Shown here piece by piece: positions 47,520-58,810 of a DNA stretch of 64,000 nt. The stretch's first letter is position 1. Every line of letters begins with the position of its first letter. A program made the translations under genes and the position numbers. Under the pieces are notes generated by a model. That model saw only the letters and a program-made list of their open reading frames with translations. It was not told the origin of the DNA and did not search any database. Source of the stretch: Emydura subglobosa. Lineage: Eukaryota > Chordata > Testudines > Chelidae. The stretch spans positions 19,968,915-20,032,914 of the forward strand of contig ML679989.1 of assembly GCA_007922225.1 (NCBI GenBank), written 5' to 3'.

Positions 47520-48800
47520 GACAAATCTATATCTAGGTTTGCTAGCCGCACATTGCCACAGCAGTGAGCTGGTGAATGTCCTTCAGGCCCCTGGCGAAGG
47601 GGGCGCTCAGATGTGACGTGCTCCATGGGTTGCGACTGCTGATCACAGCCGCACAGAGGCGTTGGCCTCATTTTCCGTTTAAACAGGGTTTGTCCACATC
47701 TCCCATGAGATGCTCCGAGGCGATTCAGTCTGCACCAGCCTTTCCGACACCAATCAAAACCCGGTGGCTCCTCGGCAGGGTCAGCAATGATCTGTGTGTT
47801 TTGAGCAGTTCAAACACACCGCGTGGCTCTCCGCAGAGCTTCAGCATTGAAGCGGAGTGTAAGGGCCTTAATGGCGTTCCATGGAGGGTTGTGGGATTTT
47901 AATCGTGCTTTTGGCGGGTTCTGCAGGTCGTCCTGCAATAGGATCCTCGCGTTTGCACTGACATGGCTAAGAAAGCGAGCTGTCTGGGCAGCTCTCCTAA
48001 TCTGTGGGGGCTGGATGTGTGCTAGGACTGGGAGCCAGTCGAGTGGGGTTGATGTGAGCAGCGTCGCTGACACCATGCGCATGGCGTCGAGTTCAGTCTC
48101 GAGGAGCCGTGTGTGACTGCTGAGACCATGCCGGCACACAGTTCTCAGCCGCAGAGGGCACCAAGGCAACCGCTGCGGTTTGCAGGGTCCCTGGACTGGA
48201 ACCCCAGGATGTTCCAGTCAGTTTCCTGATAAGCGTGACATGAGACCTGACCTTATCACAGGTGTTCTTGAGGTGTTGTCAGAAGGTCAAACTCCGGCCC
48301 AGCGTAACGCCGAGATACTTGGTTCAGCCTCATGGCCGACACGGTCACCGCAGAACTGCACACGGAGTTTGGTATTAGCCATTCAGATGGAAAGCGGGTA
48401 CCAGGGGCTTTTCAGGTTAGGCCTAAGTCTGCAGCGTTGGCAATAGTCAGCCATTGTGCTAAGATCTCGGGTTAGGGTGCAGCTGAGGGTATGACGGCTC
48501 GTGTGCTGAGCAGCTTGGTCAACGTCATCCGCATCCATGAATTTCTTCGACTCCATCGCTGGGATATCCGCGGTGTACAAGCATCGGGGCCAGGACTGAG
48601 CCCTGGGGGAATTCTTGGTCTGCTGACCTGGCCACTGAGATGCACGTTACAGCAGTGGTCCCCGCGCATCGCTGCCAAAAGACGGATCGTTTGCCGGCAA
48701 TGAAAGGCCCTGTCTCCAGAGGGTGTCGTATGCCGAGGACAAATTAACAAGGGTAATCCCTGTCTTCAATTTACACTGGAATCCTGCCTCCATGTGGCTG
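47520..48800 (-). pseudogene. Jockey-like non-LTR reverse transcriptase, broken
   Basis: This is a LINE polymerase fossil not of the CR1 type. On the minus strand EAGFQCKLKTGITLVNLSSA then YDTLWRQGLSL (about 48790-48690) matches the RT motif A region, where Jockey-type elements read FVDL-AAYDTVW; the first Asp is Asn here. KKFMDADDVDQAAQ, with DADD at 48524-48535, stands for the catalytic YADD box. Further on, LLETELDAMRMVSATLLTST and LDWLPVLAHIQPPQIRRAA (48110-47960) match the C-terminal region (ALND--RIVTGCLRPTP---LP-LAGI-P---RR). Stops and frame changes separate the blocks. No endonuclease or 3' end was recognised. Confidence 0.82.
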
Positions 48801-51107
48801 CTGAGTGAACACTGACCCGTATGGCTGGTGTAAATCCAAGGGAACTCTTTTGGCGTTCATGGGGTCCTTGAGTTTACACCACCAGCCAGGACACAATTTG
48901 ATCCTGGTTGCACGAGGCCTTCATCCTGTTACTGGATGCACCATGTCAGGCCTTGAGCCTCCTGGGGCTTTGCCCGGGCTCAAGGATCCCCCACTGCAGA
49001 GCCAATCACAGGATCAGATCCGACTAGCGAAAGGTGCCATTTCCCTGACATGCTATGGAAAGTCTGCCCGTGCTTCCTCACACGTTCCAGGGCAGAACCA
49101 GAGCTATCATCGTCACTGAATAGCGATATTGCAAGCTACACTCAGAGGCTCCAGTCAGGCACAGACCTCTTCCTGCCAGACTCTCTGCAAACACACAGGA
49201 AGATGCAGTCTGTGTCCGAAGAACTTACAACCCAAACACTTACCTCCGTCACAACCGATCTCTGACAGTCAATGGCCATTTCCTATTTGACTGTAAAGAA
49301 TCATTATGGTCAGGTGACCTTTAAAACTATGTACAGTGATTTATTTGTGAGCGATTAGAGACAATGACTAATTGTAGCTTTTCTATTACGTGACACTTTT
49401 CACTGAAGTTTGAAATCTCCACTCAGTTAAAAACAAATAAAGCAACTGATACGTAGCTAAAAGTATTTCAATATCCAGAACACACTTGATGCTATTACTA
49501 AAACGCCTACATTACTGGAAAAAGAAATCAATATTTATTCATAAACCGTCTAAAAGGATGATGGAACACCAGGTCCCTGGAGATCAATGCTCTTCTCTGA
49601 GTGAGAGAGCAGCACGCTGGGCACGATGGAATCCCTCGCTACTTACAAAGCATTAAAGAAATTAAAGGGCTCATCACAGATGACATGCAGATAATAAATA
49701 ATGAGAGGAGAGCTTCCACCAGCAGCTGCCTCAATCACATGAAACCACCGCTGCGGCCCTTGGGTCTGAGGTCTCTGCGCCCAGAAGCCATGGTGATGGG
49801 CACGCTGTAAACAAGCGTAACAACAACCACCTCCACCACCATTCTGGGCATGCAGCACAGTGTAATTCTTGCTAGCGGCTGGCCCACTGCCTCCCGGAGA
49901 GAGATTCCATACAGCGCTGCGCACCACGGGAGACGTCCTTCTCAGACGTGGCCGGGCGCCTCCCACGGGGCTGAGCTACTATCACAGAGCTTTCAATAAT
50001 GGGGCGTCCCAGCCCAGAGCCGGGGGCACAAACTCCCAGCCTTCTTTAGCCACCTGAGGCAAGCAGCGAGGGACACAAGCTGCTTTACTCGGCTTTGCAG
50101 ATCAGCTCTCATTTGAATTCCCTCCTGCTGCAGCTCCTGCAGGCCTCAGCACCTTGTGCTGGATTGACCCTTCGCTGGCGAAGAGGAGGAAGGGCTGCGG
50201 TGCTGGTGAGGGAGGGGGAATGCAGCTGTGCTATCCCCACACGGACGCTCGGAGAAGAGAGTGTCGGAGCGTCCAAGGGAACCGGGCTCTCTAGCCTCCT
50301 GTGCATGCAGGGGGGAGGCAGCTGAAACACTGCAGGATGCACTCCTGGGCCAGGTTTGCCAGCAGGCCCTAGCAGCTCTGCCTGGCCGAGACAGCCCACT
50401 GTGGTCAGGGGCGTCCATGAACCTGGCTGCGTAACACGGTCAGCTCCTTCTCCCACAGGCGTCTCTCCCATGGGGCTCTGGACACACTCCTGTCGCAAGC
50501 TCCTTGCTCCCCCGGTGCTAGCCTGGAAAGCGCTGCTCCCAGAAGGAAGCCGGCTCTGTTCCCACAGGCCGAAAGGGAGGCTGAGCTTTGTGCCCAGGCA
50601 AAAAGGGAAGTTACGCAGCTGTGACCCAGGCTGGGCAGCGTGTCCATCAGGATGACCGGGGCTGACGTTGCGCTGGCTCTGGGAGGCACAGGCACCCAGG
50701 ACTCTCTCTTTTGTAAGGCTGCCATCTCGTGCGCCAGAAGCTCAGCTTCGTTTCAAACAGACCGAGACTGTAGCCCACATGCCTCTGAAGAGAGCCTTGA
50801 ACACGTGACCTGGCCTGACCAAAGCAGTGCAGCCTGCCTGAGCGACGGCCACACTCCAGTGACATGAGAGTGACACCGACACAAGCTCGCGGGAGCGGGC
50901 GTGGTGCAGCTGACAGGAGAGCGCTCTCCCGTCGGCTTAGAGCGGCTTCATTAGACAGCTGAGAGCGGCACAGCTGCGCCTCTGCAAACACTCGAATGTA
51001 GCCACAGCCTGAGTCTGCGCTCAGCCTGAAACAAAGCCCTGCCGCTGCTGCTCCCAGGGGCGGGGACTCTGAAGGCCAAAGATGATGATAAATGCCATTG
51101 GCACAGA
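48801..51107. other. Intron sequence with minor repeat pieces
   Basis: About 2.3 kb. Near 48822-48893 there is an imperfect inverted repeat (TGGCTGGTGTAAA against TTTACACCACCAGCCA). Around 50895-50960, GAGAGCGCTCTCCCGTCGGC resembles the inside of a turtle MITE. The rest is unrecognised, with an AT-rich portion at 49270-49560. Confidence 0.5.
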
Positions 51108-51980
51108 TCACAGAACTGCCAGGCTGGAAGGGATCTTGAGAGGTTATCTAGTCCGTTTCCCACCAACCCCCCTCGTCCCCGCACCGGAGCAGGGCCAAAT
51201 AAACCTAGACCATCCCTGACAGGGGTTTGGCCAACCTGGTCCAAAAAGCCCCCAGTGGCAGGGATTCCACAACCGCCCTTGGTAACCAGTTCCTCTGCTT
51301 AACTACCCTGAGAGCCAGAACTTTTTCCTTAATATTTCACCTAAATCTCCTTTGCTGCAGATTAAGGCCATTACTTCTCATCCTGCCTTCAGTGGACATG
51401 GACAACAATTCATCACAGACCTTTTTATAACAGTCCTCCTCAGATCTGCAGACTGTTATCAGGTCCCTCCCTCGGCCGTCGTTTCTCAAGACTAAACCCG
51501 CCCAGATTTTTCATCTTTCCTCACAGCTCAGGTTTTCTGAACCTTCCATCATTTTTGTTGCTCTTCTCTGGGCTCTCCAATTTGTCCACATTTTTCATAA
51601 AGTGCGGCTCCCAGAACTAGACACAGGGCTCCCAGTGCTGAGCAGGGCAGGACAATTACCTCCCGTGTCTTACAAGCAACACTCTTGTTAATAAAGCCGA
51701 GAATGATATTTGCCTTTTTCACAACTGCATCACACTGTCGGCTCACACTCAATTTGTGATTCACTATAACCCCCAGGTCCTTTCCAGCAGTACAACCACC
51801 TAGCCAGTTATTCCCCGTTTTGTAGCTAGGCTTTGATTTTCCCTTCCCCAGTGTAATACTTCCAACTTGTCGCCATTGAATTTCACCTTGTTGATTTCAG
51901 ACCAATTCTTCAATTCATCTAGGTCATTCTGATTCTAATTCTGTCCTCCGAAGTGTGGCAATCCCTCCCCGGTTGGTGTC
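51108..51980 (-). mobile_element. CR1 LINE 3' segment (first part, split by an LTR)
   Basis: The plus strand starts with the reverse complement of the CR1 3' end (CAGGCTGGAAGGGATCTTG, TCATCTAG-type block). The minus strand encodes the decayed RT C-terminus: LSVSRQCDAVVKKANIILGF and INKSVACKTREVIVL, as in CR1 ORF2. It stops at GGTTGGTGTC and resumes after an LTR at 52527. Confidence 0.92.
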
Positions 51981-52526
51981 TGGGAGCGATAGGGCCCGTG
52001 TATACTGGTTCAAACTGGATTTTCCAGAGACCAACAGACACAGAAAGGACTTTTGGATTAACAGGTTGAGGCCAAGCTGCCTCAGGGGCTTTGTTCTGAT
52101 CCAGCAAACAGCACCTCCTGGCCAAAAGATGCCCCGACCCTTGTGGAAGGGTTGGAAGGACTTGACCTACCGGCGCCCCATGAGACTTCGCCTGCATATA
52201 GGAACTTTTATTGTCTTAATGTGTTTTCTTTGTGATGGTTTTACCATAAGAATAAAGGTGCTTGCTTAGAAGGAGCTGTATGGTCACTTGTGGCGGCTGG
52301 CGATGCACTGGTCACAGCCCTCCAAGAGTAAACCAAGTGTAAGACTAGTTACTAGGCTGGGGATATCACAGTGTCATCCATGGAGCTGTGACGCCTTACC
52401 ACCCTGGCCAGGAAGGAGAGAGACGTGGGTCTCTGCCCAGGAGAGGTGACAGCTGGGAGCTGTAAGTCTTCCAATGGGTGCCCTTGAGGGATCACAGAAG
52501 GGGAATACAGATGCCGCTCTGTGACA
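51981..52526 (+). mobile_element. Solo LTR, 546 bp, with 5 bp target duplication
   Basis: The element starts TGGGAGCGATAGGG and ends GCTCTGTGACA, so it has TG and CA termini. GTGTC stands directly before it (51976-51980) and directly after it (52527-52531). The CR1 text reads straight on across the gap (GGTGTC then ATTCACAAATTGC). A polyadenylation signal AATAAA is at 52251-52256 in the plus direction. There are no internal genes, so this is a solo LTR left by recombination. It points opposite to RGS3. Confidence 0.92.
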
Positions 52527-52985
52527 GTGTCATTCACAAATTGCATACGCATACGCTCCTCTCCGTTGTCCAAGTCATTAATGAAAATACTGACCAGTAC
52601 TGGAGCCAGGACTAACCCTCCAGGACCCCACTAGATATGTCCTCCAGTCTGACAGCAAACCACTGATCACTATTCTCTGGGTCCAGTCTTTCGATCACTT
52701 TGTAGTCATTTCACCTAGACTGCATTTCCTGAGGTTGCATATGTGAATGTCGTGTGGGACTGTGTCAAAAGCCTTACTAAAATCAAGATATATCACATCT
52801 GCTGCTTCCCCACATCCACTAGTCCAGTAACCCTGGGAAAGGATGTAGTTAGGTTGGTTTGGCCTGATTCATCCTTAACAAATTCGTCTTGTTTATTCCT
52901 TATAACCCTGTTGTCCTCTAGGTAATTACAAACCGGTTAAGAATTTGTTCCAACACCTTTCCACATATCAGAGTTGGGCTGACAT
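52527..52985 (-). mobile_element. CR1 LINE segment (second part)
   Basis: It continues the CR1 interrupted at 51980 with TTGTCCAAGTCATTAATG and TACTGGAGCCAGGACTAACC, and runs on through GTGTCAAAAGCCTTACTAAA, all typical of the reverse complement of the CR1 RT region. Confidence 0.9.
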
Positions 52986-53189
52986 TTCCCTGCTGATCAA
53001 TGCACAAAAGAAGAGGGAGGAGCTGATTAAGTTATGAAGATCACCACAGTGTGAGTCACAGCCTCCTTCTGCCATTTCAGGTGGGCAGAGCTGCGTTTGT
53101 GGGTAAAGCTGGAGTGAGCCCCCCCCACAATCTGACCTCTCGAACTCTCCTACGTCCTCCTTCCTGCTAACAGCAGCACTTGGCATTTC

Positions 53190-53425
53190 TACAGCACTGT
53201 ACAGCTAAGGATCTCCAACACACAGCAGACAATGAATTCAGTCCTAGAACCCTCCTCCACTGCACATGGCAGGGAAGGATTTTACCCACTGATGCACAGT
53301 GAGTTTAAGTGGCTCGCTCAAGGTCAGCAAGTCAGTGGCAGAGCTAAGCCTGGAGCCGAGTTCTCCTCTCTCCTAGGCCTGTACTTTACCCACCAACGCA
53401 TCCTTCATCCCTGAGTCTAGCATTG
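53190..53425. repeat. MIR-like SINE, first copy
   Basis: It contains GGCTCGCTCAAGGTCAGCAA, GTCAGTGGCAGAGCTAAGCC and a CCTAGGCCTGTACTTTACCC end, the pattern of a tRNA-derived MIR-type SINE as found in turtle genomes. Confidence 0.65.
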
Positions 53426-53509
53426 GCAGCAGCTGCAGCATCCTCCGTAGCTACCAGGACAGTAACTTCTTTGTCACTGTGATGGGACAGCATGTTGCCT
53501 GAGAGCAGA

Positions 53510-53660
53510 TGAGAGAGTCAGGACTCCCAAGCTCTGTTCCTGTCTCTGCCACTGACTCACACGTATGGTGTTGGGCAAGTCATCTCCCTCCGCTCTGTGC
53601 CTCAGTTTCCCCTCTGTACAGGCAGACTGACCTGTCTCTATAAAGTGCATTGACCTTTGT
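53510..53660 (+). repeat. MIR SINE, plus strand
   Basis: The MIR core is plain: CTGCCACTGACTCACACGTA, GGGCAAGTCATCTCCCTC and GTGCCTCAGTTTCCCCTC. A short ATC repeat (53680-53692) follows. Confidence 0.8.
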
Positions 53661-54518
53661 GGAAGGAAGGTGCATCATCATCATCATCATCTGTCTCCCC
53701 TCACCTGCCCTCCCTGAACCCCCTGCCCGTTCCTGTGCATTCAAATCACAGTGTCTTATTTTTTAAATCCTTTCCTCTCCCGCCCAGCACTGCGTGAAAG
53801 GCTTCCCCCAAAGCAGGCGTCGCTGTCTGACGGGACGGCAGAGCAACGCTGGCGACATCCACAGCGGGTGGTAAACACACAAAGGAAACAAACTGAAAAC
53901 ACAGAAAGAACATTTCCCCTTCGCTCTGCCAGCTCCAGTCCTCGCTGTAGCCAGGGCAGGCTCAGCATTCCCAGGCTAGAGTGCAAGCTCTCACGTTGCA
54001 CGGCACAGGGCGTCGGCCCGTGCTCCGCACCCGCCTCAGCCAGGCCTGCGGGCTCTGTGCTTTCCAGCAGCAGGGGGTGAGTGGCGGAGAGAGGGCAGCA
54101 CTGGACCGGGAGGGAAAGGTTAACGAGATGCTGGCTGGGACCGTGTGATCCCCCAAGTCTGGGAAGGGTCCCGGCCTTCCAGCAGAGATGAGATGCACTG
54201 TCAGGGTGATGCCATCTGTGTGCATGGAGGCTTTTACTGCTCAGAGCACGAGCACCCCCTACTGGATGTCGAGCCACAGTGCACGGCTGATATTTACTTC
54301 AAGTACAGAAAGCATTGCCTTGGCGTGCAGACGAAGGTGAACAGCGGCAATCGCAAGGCCAGACGTCACTTAGAGAAGTGGACACAAGGAGAAGGAGGGC
54401 AGGGCTTCCTAAATCCTAACTCCCGGCCACCCTGCAGAGCTAACTCCTCAGCACCAGGGCTGCTGAATTTAATGCCGGGTTAGAGTCAGAAGTGAACGTT
54501 TCGGGCTTTTCACACAAG

Positions 54519-54542
54519 CATCACATCACATCACATCACATC
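54519..54542. repeat. Pentanucleotide repeat (CATCA)n
   Basis: Nearly five uninterrupted copies of the pentamer. Confidence 0.9.
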
Positions 54543-54722
54543 GCTCTGCACCGCGGTGACATTCAAACCCAGCCCAAGCAGAGAGCTTGGCATTTCATTG
54601 CCACTTACCAATTCGTCACAAAGAGACTCCTGCAAAATGTTTCTGTTTCTGCACTAAAACGTTTCTATTTATGGGGTAAAAACCTACAAAAAATGATATG
54701 CTGGGATTCAAAATGCCGCTTA

Positions 54723-54970
54723 GGCTCTGGCTACACTAGAGAGCCTGCCCCCACGCAGCTGTGCTGCTGTAAGCTCTCTGCACAGCTGCTCTAAGCCGCC
54801 GGCTCTCCTGCCGGCTTCATTACGTCCCTGAGCAGCGCTAGCAGACATAGTGCTGCCCCCACTGGAACTTCAAAAGCTGGCGTAAGTTATGTTGCTCAGG
54901 TAGGCGGCTAATTCACACCCCTGAGCGACACAACTTATGTCAACTTACCCCTGTAGTGTAACCCCAGCTT
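54723..54970. mobile_element. TIR element (MITE), GGCTACACTAG terminus
   Basis: The left end GGCTCTGGCTACACTAGAGA pairs loosely with CTGTAGTGTAACCCCAGC at the right. The interior has the turtle MITE blocks CGTAAGTTATGTTGCTCAGG and CACCCCTGAGCGACACAAC, which are inverted copies of each other. Confidence 0.75.
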
Positions 54971-55084
54971 TGGACAAGGATTGCACTTTTCCACGGACAC
55001 ATGAAAATTCACATTACCCCTGCTTCCAGGTGAAACTGACAATCGGTCACAAAGGTAAATTTGGGGAAGGGAGGTGGGGAAGGG

Positions 55085-55325
55085 TGTCACAGAATTATTT
55101 ATTAGTATTACAATAGTGTCAAGAGGTTCCAAACAAGGTCAGGGCCCTGGGGTGGTAGGGCTATACATAGCATAGGGAGAGTGTTCCTGCCCCACAGATC
55201 TTCTAATTTAAATAGTCAAGACAAACAAAGGGTGCGAAGGCAAAGACAGAGAAGTAACTGCACCATGGTCATACAGCAAGTTCTAGACCCAAACTCCTGG
55301 ACCTCTAAATAGCAGGCCCTGAAAT
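55085..55325. repeat. SINE-like repeat (MIR-related)
   Basis: The order of TTAGTATTACAATAGTGTC, a CCCTG/GTGTTCCTGCCCCA part, and ACAGCAAGTTCTAGACCC fits a common turtle MIR-related repeat (short version: cards of 'block counted in the chromosome as gene-poor SINE'). Limits and family are approximate. Confidence 0.45.
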
Positions 55326-55603
55326 CAGGCACAACATGGAGTTACTAGCAAAAACCAAACACACATATACAAGAAAAACAGCCACCAGATCTGGTGATTA
55401 GGTGGGTTCATTTCACAATGAACAAGTTCTGCAGCTGTCTCAACTCATTCCTGACAAAGGTAACTGGGCTAAAATCCAAGTGATTATAAACAGGTGTTTG
55501 CCATTTCCAATCCACATGCTGCTTCAGATCTGTGCTTATATAAAGCAGGCTTTTACAGTATAATTCCAGTTATGCAAATGCCCTGTATCCGACAATCCTA
55601 GTT

Positions 55604-55990
55604 TTCTGAAAAGTTCCAGAGGAGTAGCCATGTTAGTCTGTATACAGCAAAAACAACCAGCGTCCTGTAGCACTTTAAAGACTAACACATTTAATTTCTG
55701 CAGGCATCAGCTTTCATGGGCTGCAACCCACTTCGTCAGATGCAAGAAACAGAACTCAGATAGGGGTCTATATATACATCCAAGGGTAAGGAACAACAAC
55801 GGGGAAGGTAGGTGTTAGTAAAGTCCATTCAGTTAGAGTAGATGAGGCCTGTTCACAACCATTGATAAGAAGGTGAGAACGTGTGAACAGCGACAATTAC
55901 TTCTTGTCATGAGAGAACCATTCCAAGTCCCTGTTCAGACCCAGTCGGATTACTGCAGAGCTGGAACTCATATGCAAACTCGACACACAT
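55604..55990 (-). mobile_element. Penelope-like element fragment with hammerhead-type core
   Basis: On the minus strand the terminal part reads through CTGACGA (55739-55733), a 5 bp stem with a short loop (GTGGG...CCCAT), GAAA (55715-55712) and then AGCT, followed by GTTAGTCTTTAAAGTGC and CAGACTAACATGGCTACTCC. CTGANGA and GAAA around a stem are the fixed core of a hammerhead ribozyme, and GCAT/ATGC flank it as a short stem I. Small hammerhead variants with a reduced stem III are known from Penelope-like retroelements (from memory). The family assignment rests on this widely dispersed terminal sequence; no reverse transcriptase or GIY-YIG region was read. The right limit is approximate. Confidence 0.6.
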
Positions 55991-56781
55991 TCTCACCTTC
56001 TGATAATAATAATTCTCAATTAGCCTCTTAGCGCCCTAGTGCAAATCAATGACTTTGTGTTTGTATAGCTCAGTGGTTCTCCACCTGCGACCCGATCAGC
56101 ACACAGCTGTGGCCCATGTGACATCCTCAGAGCCATACAGGTAGTACCGGATGCACCCACAACCAATGGAATAGCTGTTCTGAGCAGTTACCTGCAGTCA
56201 CTGAGCCCTACTCCCATTTCAGAAGTAAAAGAAACTTGGCAGGATTACGTTTCGCTCAAAATAGCACTTCCGTCTAGCCGAACGCCCAGCTCTCCAAACG
56301 GTCCAGCTCCCCCCCACAGCTGTTTGGATAAATAGGAACTTACTGTATGTCGGACTTTGTTCTTCCTATCTGACTGCTTAAAAGTCTGAGATTTTGAAGG
56401 CAAGAAGAGAAACCCCGCCCAAAGCCAAATCAGAGTCGGCTGGCAAAGAATCCATCATTGGGCTAAAGAATCCATAGGCACCAATCAAAAGTCAAAGCAG
56501 TGGGAAAAGAGCTACCCCCACCTGGATGAGGGGGGAAGAGAAGGGTATACAGACATCAATGCTTTACTGCCTCCTGAGTCACAAATTCCACTTAACAGCG
56601 TCTTACTCATATATTCTGGCTGCAGCCATGTAGGTTTTCGTTCCAGACAACTGGCAAACTAACTCGAAAGAGAAGTTAAATCAATCTGTTCTCTGCACTC
56701 TGTCCCCAGTATAAAGAATTGGTTAGTGTTTAGTTCATTTTAGGCTCTGTGGAGTTTAGCTCCCAAAGCACGAACACTCAC

Positions 56782-56825
56782 CTCTGCAAGGTAGAGGATG
56801 CAGAATTTCAGATCTTCAGAAGAAC
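56782..56825 (-). CDS. RGS3: RGS3 exon (44 nt, SSEDLKFCILYLAE)
   Basis: The acceptor CCCTTACAG (AG at 56827-56826) follows a strong pyrimidine tract; the donor is GAG|GTGAGT. The exon holds two bases that finish a Gly codon and then 14 codons, SSEDLKFCILYLAE, which differ from the remembered human RGS3 segment only at Ile for Val. It therefore starts in phase 1 and ends in phase 0, and joins to the KAEC exon at 35905. In the protein it would be a late strand of the inferred PH-like fold. It is short, but the match, both splice sites and the frame agree. Confidence 0.93.
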
Positions 56826-57486
56826 CTGTAAGGGAAAAAACAAGGCCAAAAATCAGGCTTTGGCTGTGCCTGGGACTCCACAAACAAAGTTCTGTGGCCC
56901 TGGCAGAGTAATCAGCTTTGGGGTTACATTTAATGAGCAAAGGTTGCAATTCTGTCAGCTGGGACTGCTGTCTGCTGCCTCTGGCTTCCAAGGGGCTGGA
57001 TCAGGGCTAATGCAGCAGGCAAACTGGGGCTGGGCTGGGCTGGAAAGTGGAGGTGCTTACCATTTACTCACTGCACAATTAGGATTTTACTCCAGGCTCA
57101 TTTCCCTGATAAAGGTCTCTCTCTTTCTGCCACAGCTGTAGCCTGGAGTGGGCGGTGGGGTTGGTCAATGCAGCATGCAGGCAAGGGCCAGCCTGATGCA
57201 GAAGCAAAACAAGAGATTGCCCCTGCTGCGTTGGGAGCTGTGCGGCACTTGGGCTGAGCCAGCCCCTTGCCAGCACTGAGAGCAGAGGGGAATGTAACTC
57301 ATAACTGGCTTCCCTCCTGGCAAGCTGCAGCCCTGGGTCTCTGTGAATTATAAGGCTGGACTGGAGCTAATGCAGGCAATTGCCATTGCACACCACCTGC
57401 CCCGCCCCACCTCCCCCATAGCTGGCTGATCACTGAACATCTCTTCACTGTAGGGCTTTGGGGAAAGGAATCTCCTAAATTCACAT

Positions 57487-58085
57487 CGGGACACAGGAAT
57501 TGCCAGATTGGATCCCTCTAGTTCAGTGTCCTGTCTCTGACTTGGCCAACATCAGCTGCTTCAGAGGAGGTGTGAGAAACCCTGCAGGAGGCAGCTGTGG
57601 CATAACCTGCCCCCAGGACAGTTCCTCCTTGTGTCTCCCCCAAGAGCCAGAGGTGGCTGATGTCCTGACAAACTCTTGGCTGTTCCGACTGTAGCTCTGG
57701 TTATCGGTAGAAAGGCCCAGTCTCATTTTGACTCCTGCTAAGTTCTAGTTCTCGATAACTTCATGTGGCAGGGAGTTCCACAGTCTAATTACACACGTGA
57801 AAAAGTATTTTGTTTTGTTGGTTCTGAATTTGCTGCCTTTCCATTTTGTGGAACGCCCCCTTGTTCCTGTGTTATAAGACAGGGTGAACAGGGGCTCCTG
57901 AAACACCTTCTCTGTGCCATGCATTAGTCTTTATTCTTTTGTCACGGCCCCTCGTATTCATCTCCTCTCTAAGGCACAGCCCCAATCTCTCATGGTCTAG
58001 GGCTTTCTCAACATCCCTGGTCATTCCTGTCCCCTGTCTCTGAGCCCCCTGGATTTCTGCTAAGCTCTTTCTGAGACAGAGGTCT
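57487..58085 (-). mobile_element. CR1 LINE 3' end, second subfamily
   Basis: The plus strand opens CGGGACACAGGAATTGCCAG then CTAGTTCAGTGTCCTGTC, the reverse complement of a CR1 3' end, and goes on with GGCAGGGAGTTCCACAGTC and TGAAAAAGTATTTTGTTTTG. No long frame survives. Confidence 0.82.
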
Positions 58086-58694
58086 CTGTCCCCAGGCTGC
58101 TTCCACAGCCCCTCACATCAGCACAGCGCACGCAGGACAGGGACACTCCTGAGGACATCCCTGAGCCAAAAGGGTGGGGGTGAAAGACAAAGAGAGCAGA
58201 GGAGGGAGCGGGAACAAAATGCCAAAGGCAGCAGAATGCTTGAGCTTCTCGGCACCCAGACCCGCCACTGCCCCCGTTTTCTGCTCTCCCATGCAGGGCA
58301 AAGGGAGGCAGTGAGGAGGAAAACCAAACCAACAGCGCCCCCCGCACCATGAGCCAGTCCCAGGCTGGGCCCGTCCCACTTCACTCTCAGCAGCAGGCCG
58401 GGATTTCCTCTGGGGTAAAGAAAAGCGTGAACAGCTGTCTGCAAGGGCGCGCCCCTCCCTCTGGAACTGCCCCAGTGCCTGACTCATCTTCACCCCGCAC
58501 CCACGCGCCGGGGGAGGCCTCTGCCTGGAGGGGGCGGGAGGGGCTGCTGCACGGGAAGCAGAGGCAGAAGTTACACTTCCCCTGCATCCTCTGGCTACCA
58601 GGGCAGCCGACGCAGGCTCAGGGGTTGGAAAATCCCTGTGTGGGCAGTAGGCTGGGGCTGCCGCCTGAGCTTGGAGACGCTCCCAGCCCGACCC
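58086..58694. other. Intron spacer, GC-rich
   Basis: About 0.6 kb without recognised content. Confidence 0.55.
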
Positions 58695-58810
58695 GAATGT
58701 CTACACTGCGATTCTTAGCCCCACCGCCTGCGCCCGGCGAGCCCACGTCAGCTGACCTGGGCCCCGTGCAGCCGTACCGCCGGGTCTTTTATCCCTGTGT
58801 AGACGTACCC
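58695..58810. mobile_element. Short TIR element (MITE)
   Basis: GAATGTCTACACTGCGATT at the left and TGTGTAGACGTACCC at the right are inverted partners. At about 116 bp it is a minimal member of the TCTACACTGC-type group. Confidence 0.65.

Larger units (their letters stand above)
35906..56781 (-). other. RGS3: RGS3 intron, 20.9 kb
   Basis: This intron runs from the donor GTGAGT at 56781-56776 to the acceptor AG at 35907-35906. The flanking codons are YLAE and KAEC, contiguous in mammalian RGS3, so no coding exon is expected between them and none was seen. Confidence 0.85.
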
